NCBI GenBank assembly: GCA_948146395.1
Contig: OX411543.1
Coordinates: forward strand, 61,498,176-61,562,175
Source: Fragum whitleyi
Taxonomy: Eukaryota > Mollusca > Bivalvia > Cardiida > Cardiidae
DNA: 64,000 bases
Direction: 5' to 3'
How positions within the stretch are numbered: the first letter of the stretch is position 1; each line of letters starts with the position of its first letter. Below, piece by piece: positions 56,255-64,000 of this stretch. Position numbers and translations under genes: made by a program. The notes under the pieces are model-generated. The model saw only the letters and a program-made list of their open reading frames with translations, was not told where the DNA came from and made no database searches.

Positions 56255-56528
56255 TTGATTGATTGAATGGGTTTTACGCCGCTTTCAACAATTTCGCAGT
56301 TATATCGCGGCGGCCGGAGCACCTAACAATGGATTCCTGGTACATCTTTCACCTGTACTACCATTACACCCTTTCCTAGCCTCCGACTGCTATCTCACAT
56401 AGGTTTACGATTATCTACCCATTGGTAAGAGACAAACGTCGGAAAGGATATTTGCCGCAACCGGGAATCGAACCCACGACTTCCAGATTGGAAGTCTTAT
56501 GCCTAACCAACTGCGCTATGGTGGCGGC
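56255..56528 (-). mobile_element. tRNA-derived SINE, full length, 14-bp target duplication
   Basis: On the minus strand the tRNA-like head has box A (tagcgcagttggttagg) and box B (ggttcgattccc), then the body with cattgttaggtgctcc and a 3' (AATC)n tail. AAATCTTGGGATGA flanks it (56241-56254 and 56529-56542). Best-preserved of three copies. Confidence 0.9.
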
Positions 56529-56682
56529 AAATCTTGGGATGAAGAAGTAAACCCTGCTAAAACCAGAATTAGCAATAAAAAATACCAAAATTTCCCAAAA
56601 TTCTTTTATAACAGAAATATCTGTTGACGATAGCTTTGGTACCTTGGAACTATGTTTTCATTTAATGGTCGTGTCAGAGCCC

Positions 56683-56914
56683 GAGGTTATAACACTTTTC
56701 TCATTCTCAATTCAAAATTTTCCCAAAATTCAATTTGAGATTAAAGCCATAATTCTGTTTAAATACTCATTTTAATGTAGTAACATAAAAGATAATATTA
56801 AAAAGTTGTTATAAATAACAACTTATTAATATAATCTTTTATTTTCTTACAATTATCTAAATTTAAAATTTAAGAAATTCTTATTTGAGCCTGAGAAAAG
56901 TTTTATAACCCTGG
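56683..56914. mobile_element. MITE of 232 bp in LINE 4
   Basis: Ends GAGGTTATAACACTTTTCTC and, inverted, CAGGGTTATAAAACTTTTCTC. Flanked by GCCC (56679-56682 and 56915-56918). An inner palindrome aagttgttat/ataacaactt. Superfamily not assigned. Confidence 0.7.
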
Positions 56915-56940
56915 GCCCAGAAGAACCAACAAAAGACTAT

Positions 56941-57207
56941 TTGACCAAGCTCATAAAGCCACATTTCCTATTCTCAAAAAGTCTAGAACGCTACAATTAC
57001 TTTCAGCTGAAATTGTTTGATATTATGGTTCTATTCATTTTACTTTATGGTTCAGATATTACTGGCTTTGAAAACCATGATCTGCTTGAAAGGCTATGCC
57101 TTCAGTTCTATAAGATCATTCTGAAAGCTAAGAAATCACCGCTTAACTTAATCTTTTACGGTGAGTTAGGAAGACATCCTTTCTCAATTGAAATAAATCT
57201 AAAATGA
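56941..57207 (+). pseudogene. LINE 4 C-terminal fragment, 88 aa
   Basis: LLYGSDITGFENHDLLERL and FYGELGRHPFSIEI: the conserved block after the RT thumb, shared with LINE 3. Confidence 0.75.
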
Positions 57208-58073
57208 TTGAGTTTTGGCAGCGTATGTTAAATGGTAAATCTGATTAAATATCTTTATAATATCTTTACCAAACTTTACAGTAGCTACGCATAATATTTG
57301 TCGTTTTGACTCTAAATGGTTAGTATGTACTAATTTTATAAGCATACTCGAAGAAAGTGGCCTTTAATGCTACTGGTTAAACCAGACTAACATACCTTCC
57401 AGTTTAACAAAATCTGTCAAAATGAAATTGAATGAAATGCACATATCTGCATGGAATGATGTAGTGTTTGAAAGCCCTAAATGTCTTAACTATATGATCT
57501 TTAAACAAGACTTCGGGTTTGAAAATTACTTTGATATCCTTCCAAGTGATTTATCAAAATCTCTTTGACACTTTAGATCACTAAATCACAAATTTGCAAT
57601 TGAATGGGGGAGATTTTAGGGACCCTAAGGGATGACAGGATATGTGAGTTATGCAGGCTTAATAAAATGGGTGATGAGTTTAATTATATGTTAGAATGTA
57701 CTAATTTGAAGACACTGAAAATTCTATTTGTCAAGAAATCAGGCTCATTATGTTTCCAAATGTGAATTATTTTCATAGAATTATGACGTCCAGTGATGTA
57801 ATAACTATCTTTAAAATTTCGAAATTTTGTAAGGTAATTCTGAAAACATTTCGAGAGATATTTGAACATATTTAATTGAAATTGTTACTAAATTGTTTAG
57901 TTTCTGTGGAAGTATTGCACATACATATATGTATATGGGCCTAGAATAGTTTCATATAAATTTGAGCAAAATTACTGTTTAAATTTGTTGCCCACCATTA
58001 TGGAGAGACCTACAATGATTATGATCGACACTATACGCAAATCCCAGGTGGTCATACTTATACAAATATATTA

Positions 58074-58330
58074 TTACCATTTGTCGTGCTGAATCAAAAT
58101 TTGGCAAACTGCATTATTAAAATCAGAGTGCTGAAAGCACTAAATGCACTTTATGTGGGTCAAACTTTCTTTAAGAAATACAGGGTTTATCTTTCTCACT
58201 ATTCTGGCTTAAAGGGGAATATAAGTGGGTGGCATAGACCGAGATCAGACTGCATCAATTCACAGGCTGATCTTTGTCTGTACTTCTTGCTAAAACAGGA
58301 ATATTTTGGGTTAAGCATGACAATTGTTAA
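58074..58330. mobile_element. piggyBac-type MITE, diverged copy
   Basis: The order tcgtgctgaat, aaaatcagagtgctgaaa, agatcagactgcat, caggctgatctttg, aagcatgacaattg and TTAA matches the element at 2368-2607, with eroded ends. Confidence 0.7.
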
Positions 58331-58339
58331 ACATTGATT

Positions 58340-59215
58340 GACACTTTTATCAGATCGAGGTCTAATAATACTTATATTCAAATCTAGTCAGTTAACTTCT
58401 AGTCATCTTTTTACTCACAGGGTATTTTTAGCGGTTTTTATGTCTTACATGTATATATAATACATGTAAGACATAAAAAACGCTAAAATGCCCTGTACTT
58501 TTACTGACACTTCCCTGCACTCATGTTTACTATGAATACTCTAAGGTTGTTTTACACTGAAATTTTCATCCGAATGTTTGTTTATTGTTCATGTTTTGTT
58601 TTTATACATATGACTTGTAACCCGGTTAGGGGTTTGTCAATTTAGTAAAACTCAAAAAACTCTGAATATTGGACTGACTAAGATTCGATCAGACTGATAA
58701 CCAGTCCTGTCTAAATTTAGAAACAGGAAAATCCCATATACCTACTTTCATTTTTGAGTGTTACACAAAGGTACTTGTTTGGTTTGGATTTTCTTTACTT
58801 TTCTATGGTCGTATACACTTCTGTTATTTCATTATTCTCAGGTAAAGCAGGGTACAACACTAACCAGCCCTCGAGCTCTAGACCTATAGATTCCAGGGAA
58901 TACTGATAGAAGATACAATGTTACAGGCCCTATAGGTCTGCTGTTTATCATCATATAAGTTCCAATCAGTCAAGTTTAAAAAAAATGATTGCTTTTTCAG
59001 TACTAAATAGTTTCAATACTTTAAAGAAACATTGTAGAAAAAGAAGAAAATGCCTATCAAAAACAATTTCTTTGTATCCACTGTTTCCTTAAAGTTTACT
59101 CCTTTGATTGCAATAAATTAATATACCTTGAGAATACCTTGAGAATCGTTGTTGGGTTCACATAATTTAATGTACAGGTTTGCATTTAAATACTTGACAC
59201 TTAGAAGCATGTCAC
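58340..59215. other. stretch without a gene
   Basis: Holds the small palindromic MITE at 58416-58496. No coding signal elsewhere. Confidence 0.4.
58416..58496. mobile_element. short palindromic MITE, copy 1
   Basis: About 80 bp, nearly one perfect hairpin: CAGGGTATTTTTAGCG at one end, CGCTAAAATGCCCTG at the other, with tatgtcttacatgta and its inverse at the centre. Same family as 63419-63520. Confidence 0.85.
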
Positions 59216-59231
59216 ATTGACATGTTACTGG

Positions 59232-60362
59232 TTAATAATGGTAAATAACTTTATGGTTCCAATGTTTGTCGATTCTTGATTTAAACTTGTTCACATTTTT
59301 GGCTGCAATAACTTCTTCTGGTAAAGAATTCCAATCATTAATAATTCTTTGTGAGAAGTGTTGTTGTCTTAAAGATGTTCTACAGCGGGGCTTTTCCAAT
59401 TTTAGGCTATGTCCACGGGTTGTTGAATCTTTACATACAGTGAAATATTTTTCTGCAGAAATGTCTTCAAAACCTTTTATAATTTTGAAAGTCTGGATCA
59501 TGTCGCCTCGTCGTCTTCTGTGTGCAAGACTGGGTAATTTCAGTGTCCTTAATCTGTCAGTATATGTTAAGTCTCTCAACTCTGGTATTATTTTTGTGGC
59601 GCGCTTCTGTACCTTTTCTACACTTTCAATGTCCTTCCTTAAGAATGGATACCATATTGAATTTCCGTACTCCACATGGGGTCGGATAAGTGCCTTATAT
59701 AGAAGAATGAATGAGTCCTTCTCGATATAATTGAAAGTTCTGACTATTAAAGACAGTATACTATTAGCTTTGTTAACCTTTTCAGCGATGTGACAGCTAA
59801 ACTTAAAGTCTTGTTGAAAACTAACACCTAAATCCTTTTCCTCGTTTGTCGATTCAATATCTTCAAAGTTCATTGTGTATTGGTAACCTTCGTTGTTTCT
59901 GCCGTAATGGAGAGTTTTACATTTTTTCACGTTAAAACGCAGTTGCCACGACTGAGCCCAAGTGAATAAGGAATCTAGATCTTGTTGAATGACATCACAA
60001 TTACTATCTGTATTATAAAGCTTTGTATCATCAGCAAAGATACGAACAATACTTGTAACTACATCAGGAAGGTCATTCACATACAATATAAACAAAATGG
60101 GCCCCAAGACGCTACCTTGAGGAACCCCACTTAAGACATCTTTCCATGAAGAAGATTCTCCTTTCACTGATACATATTGTCTACAGCCCGTTAGAAAGTC
60201 TCGTATCCATGATAAAACCGACCCTCTTATCCCAAAGGTTGACACTTTTTTAATTAAACGTTCATGAGGTACGCTATCAAAAGCTTTGGCAAAGTCCAGA
60301 TATATTAGTGTCCCAGTTTTCATCATCTTCAATGTACTTAGACCAGTCCTCCATGACATCAA
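59232..60362 (-). pseudogene. LINE 2 reverse transcriptase, C-terminal part, 376 aa
   Basis: RT motif A (LDFAKAFDSVPH, 22-33), motif B (GVPQGSVLGP, 79-88), catalytic FADD (109-112), KKCKTLHYG and DLGV, then the C-terminal domain (RATKIIPELRDL, WNSLPEEV). The true N-terminus is upstream in another frame; the overlap with 60277-61155 is a one-base shift within gatgatgaaaactggg. Catalytic residues look intact. Confidence 0.87.
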
Positions 60363-61155
60363 TCAATTGTAATATACACGAGCGCCCAGAACGAAAACCA
60401 AACTGAGCTTCAGATATATGATTATTTCTTTTCAAGTGTTCAAGTATTTCGGCTCGAATGATGGTTTCCAGACATTTGCAGACAATCGAAGTAAGACTCA
60501 CTGGACGGTAATTTCCTGGATCACTTTTCTGTCCATTTTTGAATAATGGTGTAACACGAGTGTCTTTCCAAACTTTAGGCAAGGTACCAGACTTGACAGA
60601 TTCTTGAAAAATGTAAGCAAGCGGAGTAGCGAAGACAGTAGACATTGTTTTAAGTAATAAGGGATTTATTTCATCTGGTCCCATAGATTTTCCAGGATTT
60701 AAACCTTTCAAGACTTTTTCGACCACTTCTGCACTGATACATAAATTGTCAAGAGGCTTATCAAAGAAATTATCATTAATAGGAGGAATTTCACCCAGAT
60801 TTTTGTGAGTAAAAACACTTGCAAAAAAGTCATTTAATACTTCAGCTTTTTCATGGTCTGTATTGGTCATTGTAGAGTCATGTCTTTTCAGATTAGTCAC
60901 TGCACTTTGGGATTTAACCTTGCTTCTTACATACTTCCAAATATGCTTACTCTCAGATTTAGCTTTTCCAGCCACTTTTCTTTCAAAATTCCGTTTTGCC
61001 GTACGCACGCTTTCATTGCACCGATTTCTTATTATTTTGTAATTTTCAAAATCATATTGGCGTTTTGTTGCAAGGTATCTAGACCAAGCATGCCTTTTCT
61101 CTTTGATACTGGTTAAACAATCCGCCGTCATCCACTGAGGCTTTGGTTTCAACAT
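60277..61155 (-). pseudogene. LINE 2 linker and RT N-terminal part, 292 aa
   Basis: A basic linker (KEKRHAWSRY), GPDEINPLLLK, the RT motif SDPGNYRPVSLTS and AQFGFRSGRSC. Continues from the endonuclease frame through a shift in a ccccc-aaaaaa run at about 61150. Confidence 0.85.
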
Positions 61156-62351
61156 CCTTTTTTGGGGGTATATTGTGGCACATACTTGTTAACACATTCA
61201 TGGTACTTTTGTGAGAAAATATCCCACATTTCCTCAATATTACGCTCTTTGAAACTTTCTACCCAATTCATACTTTCCCAGTCTGCAGTGAAAGCCGCAA
61301 AGTCACAATCATTATATTTCATCTTGGCTTTTCCTGTGCAAAATTCACTGAAAGAGCATATGTATTCAAACTGTATAAGAACGTGATCACTTACTCCAAG
61401 TGACGGTAAAATATTAATGCTATCAATGTCATTTTCATCTTTTGTAAAAACAAGGTCCAGTATGTGTGGGGTTTGATTCTCTCTTATTCGGGTAAAATCA
61501 GTTATATGTTGAAACAGAAAGTTGTCTCTAACACATTCTATAAAGTCATACTCGTAGTGTGATTCATTGTGTATGGTTGTATAATTTTCCCAATTGATAT
61601 CCTTCATATTAAAGTCTCCCGTTATCAACAAGTTAGGGCTTAAGCTGGCAGCCTGACTAATAAGTCTATTAATGGTTACACAGGAATCATTTGAAGACGG
61701 ACTTCTATATATTGCCCCTAAAATAACTTTTTTCCCATCAATTGTCCAACAGCACCATGATGCATCACTATACATATCATTTAATTGATCAAGGGGTGAA
61801 ACATTCAAGTCTGATTTGGCATAAATTATCACACCTCTATCTCCATCTATGCTTGAAAAAGAATTGTATCCATCAATTTGATATAATAATGATGAGCAAT
61901 TCAAGTCAGAATTTACTTTAGGTAGTACCTCTGTAACAAAAATAAAGTCTGGGTTTTCCATGAATATTTGTAACTTCAATTCATCAATTTTATTTCGCAA
62001 TTGGTCAGCATTAGTATAAAAGCACTTTACTTTTTCTGAGATTATTTCAGATATGTTTGAATTATGATTAACAGTACCACTACCTGCAACTGTCCTACTT
62101 AAATCTGACACACATTCATTAATTTGACTATTGTCTTGTCGGAGATGTGAATTAAATTTACTATTGCTGTGACTAGAAACACACGGACTAGAATCTTCCT
62201 GACTGGAAGGAAATAACTGAGATCCTATATTGTGAAAGTTAACAGAACTGTCAAAATTAACATCTTGAACTTCAACAGGAACATAATTAACTCTATTTAC
62301 ATGAGTTGAACAGTTTGAATCTAAAACGCCCGGACTGGCTGGGAATGCCAT
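61149..62351 (-). pseudogene. LINE 2 endonuclease, 400 aa
   Basis: A Ser/Asn-rich N-terminus, then the AP-type endonuclease from about residue 108: FYTNADQLRNKI, VTEVLP, GAIYRSPSS, GDFN (245-248) and an intact SDH (321-323). It would nick target DNA to prime reverse transcription. It ends at a frameshift just after YTPKKGC. Unlike LINE 1, the active site looks complete. Confidence 0.87.
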
Positions 62352-62638
62352 CTGTTTCCCGGCCGCTTGTCCCTTTCAACATTCTGATGAGAGATATCTT
62401 TCTTATCAATGATCTTGCCTCGGTAAATAACAAGATTCCCATTTCCCTCGTTTTTCCTCTTCACCAGTTCAAGACGTAGTAATCTGTTCTTTTCTCTTTC
62501 TTCTTTTGTCAAGTCTGGAGTAACAAATATGTTGCCCCAACCATGAACACTGTTACCATCCCCGTCTTTGGATCTCAACATTTTGGCTGCACCTAAAACC
62601 TGGTGTTTATTTTTGACAGTGTTAAGAACAACCTTCAT
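62321..62638 (-). pseudogene. LINE 2 ORF1 C-terminal end, 105 aa
   Basis: VTPDLTKEEREKNRLLRLEL and VIYRGKII match the C-terminal end of ORF1 proteins in CR1/L2-type LINEs, which bind the element RNA. Overlaps the ORF2 start by 31 bp. The RRM-like upstream part is missing or shifted. Confidence 0.7.
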
Positions 62639-62650
62639 ATGAGTCTATTT

Positions 62651-63065
62651 CTACCTTCAATGGGTCATATATACTTGTAGTGTTCATGGAAGACCTGTTA
62701 TTATCAATAATGGGACCCTATTTATCTATTTTACAGCTATTCAAAATGTCCAAAAAGATTTTTCACCTTTACATCTTATCATGCATCCAAATAATAATGA
62801 CTCCTTATACACAACTATAGATTATCACAACTTTTTTATCCGAAAATTTAATTTTATCACTAATTGCCCAACCATTCTTGTACACACTGCCTACTTTTTG
62901 ACAGGATCTTGTAAGGTGTGAAAATTTTGTACAGGACCGTCAAAATATCTATGTTTTATCCGCTATCTTGCTAAGAACGATCTGGCTATATCTGATAACG
63001 GTGGAGGATCCAGAGGGGGTTCAAGGGTGGGGTTAGGGGGTGTCAAATAAACCCCCTCTCAGGCT
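62651..63065. other. stretch without recognised features
   Basis: No gene seen. The 62985-63060 part is rich in gggg/cccc words. Confidence 0.4.
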
Positions 63066-63070
63066 CTATA

Positions 63071-63283
63071 CAGGGATAATTCTGGCGCAGAATTTCATGT
63101 GCAAAAAATCACATTCAGTCGGAACTTATGAGAAATACTGAGTTTGCAATGGTAAATTGAACCAAATCCTTTGTTAAAAAAATATTTTGCTGTGAGATTT
63201 TTCTGTCATTTAGCCAATTTGAATGAGATTTCTGGCAGAAAAATGAGAGAATTCGCACAGATCTCGCCCAAAAATGATCCCTG
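63071..63283. mobile_element. hAT-like MITE, 213 bp
   Basis: Ends CAGGGATAATTCTGGCG and, inverted, CAGGGATCATTTTTGGGCG. Flanked by TCTATA on both sides (63065-63070 and 63284-63289). The CAGGG start fits the hAT YARNG pattern; a 6-bp duplication is atypical for classical hAT (8 bp). Confidence 0.7.
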
Positions 63284-63418
63284 TCTATATCAAATTACTT
63301 CATTGTAGTGGAAAAATTCAAGCCACACTTGGCAACACAGGAAAAATTACTCCCTTATTGTTAGTGTTTGAATTACAATAATGTGAAATTCCATTAATAA
63401 AAGGTATGTGATATATAT

Positions 63419-63520
63419 CACAGGGCATTAAAAGTTTAGCGATTTTTGTGTCTTACATGTATATATAATAACTTATTATATATACATGTAAGACATAAAA
63501 ATTGCTAAAAATGACCTGTG
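63419..63520. mobile_element. short palindromic MITE, copy 2
   Basis: About 100 bp, nearly fully self-complementary: CACAGGGCATT at one end, tgacctgtg at the other, with gtcttacatgtatata and its inverse at the centre. Flanked by gatatatat-like text on both sides. Same family as 58416-58496. Confidence 0.85.
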
Positions 63521-64000
63521 ATATATATAATAAGAGCAATAAGTCATATAGTATCCCTATCTTTAGAGAAAGGGATACTGTGAGACTAATTACCTGAATT
63601 CTAGGCTGACATCAAATCCCTCTTTAGAAGCCCTGATTCCACCGCTGGATGATAAGCATATGGAAAAACAGCGCCTTTGCAATGTATTCATTATTAGCAG
63701 TATCTCTTTCTAACCAATCTCGTTAGATATGGAGTGCACTGTATTTCAATAATGACAGTACAAACCCAATGATGTTGGCACTCTTTGGCATTGTTCCATT
63801 AAAACAATTCAAATGAGTACCCACAAGATGAGGTTTCACAGAGAAATAAAGATTTAAGGTTTGCTTTTTTGGGCCCTCTTATCTCATCCACTGAGACCTG
63901 TGAGATTTGCAATGGTGCTTATTGGTCCTTCAATCCAGTCTTCCTTATGGACCTTTTTTTATACTAGGGGTTGATTCACAGAGAGGGTTGGGCATGTATT
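63521..64000. other. window end, no gene recognised
   Basis: Contains a small hairpin agtatccct...agggatact (63547-63578). Nothing else recognised. Confidence 0.4.

Larger units (their letters stand above)
52580..57890 (+). mobile_element. LINE 4: old, decayed non-LTR retrotransposon with four later insertions
   Basis: LINE pieces at about 52580-53430, 55409-55660, 56235-56254/56529-56682 and 56915-57890 read in order: the pre-RT region, RT motif A (KKAFDSVN), ILSPILF, the YADD box (LLYADDTVIF at about 55585), the YCKSWDEEVNPAKT region, YGELGRHPF, and a C-terminal CELCRLN...DEFNYMLEC knuckle. The clade appears to be that of LINE 3. Many stops and shifts. The gaps are separate elements listed below. 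Confidence 0.75.
59216..62650 (-). mobile_element. LINE 2: CR1/L2-type non-LTR retrotransposon, nearly complete, frameshifted
   Basis: The C-terminal end of ORF1, then ORF2 with endonuclease, RT and C-terminal domain. All catalytic motifs are present. Two one-base frameshifts in ORF2 (about 61150 and 60300-60360) break it. The 5' end is cut within ORF1. No poly(A) tail, as usual for CR1/L2. Confidence 0.88.

Noticed and set aside
59266..59730. 154-aa plus-strand frame
   Set aside because: Antisense shadow of the LINE 2 C-terminal domain.
60277..60362. Programmed frameshift site in LINE 2 (tempting next to a SHFL gene)
   Set aside because: The shift falls inside RT motif A, where a programmed shift is not expected, and a second unrelated shift exists at about 61150. 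Random indels are simpler.

Overview
The window looks like nuclear DNA of a bivalve mollusc, most likely a heterodont or venerid-type clam. The evidence is introns with canonical GT-AG borders, no bacterial-style operons, and very dense repeats of kinds common in bivalves: 'pearl'/Helitron-like non-autonomous elements with about 145-170 bp core repeats plus an ACGG-type microsatellite, tRNA-derived SINEs with an AATC tail, and CR1/L2-type LINEs. The species call is inference.

Two host genes can be assembled exon by exon, both on the minus strand, from splice sites and matching intron phases. At 2774-7925 there is a three-exon gene for a 229-residue four-transmembrane protein of claudin/PMP22-like type. 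At 35902-51126 there is a seven-exon gene for a 282-residue protein that I identify as the SHFL (Shiftless, C19orf66/RyDEN) antiviral frameshifting inhibitor. Its zinc-ribbon cysteines, WW motif and C-terminal motifs follow the vertebrate protein in order. A perfect IRF-type site lies about 220 bp upstream of its start codon, which would fit an immune-inducible gene.

Layout: 1-2.1 kb holds pearl-like arrays. 2.1-8 kb holds the four-TM gene, its introns filled with repeats. 8-10 kb holds a foldback repeat and a possible promoter. 10-17.3 kb holds Helitron-like elements, one split by a hAT-like element. 17.4 kb has a tRNA-like gene, followed by a minus-strand LINE to about 20.4 kb. 21-24.5 kb holds two elements whose terminal inverted repeats are built of short iterated motifs. 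25-30.7 kb holds MITEs, a complete pearl-like element and a TC microsatellite. 30.7-35.5 kb is a four-element nest. 35.9-51.1 kb is SHFL with repeat-rich introns. 51.7-57.9 kb holds a LINE fragment and a decayed LINE interrupted by four later insertions. 59.2-62.7 kb is a nearly full minus-strand LINE with frameshifts. The last 1.3 kb holds small MITEs.

Apart from the two host genes, coding capacity is retrotransposon endonuclease and reverse transcriptase, all of it broken. The most interesting points are the SHFL gene with its IRF site, the terminal architecture shared by five or more Helitron-like families, and the datable nests of insertions, some with empty sites that can be read directly.
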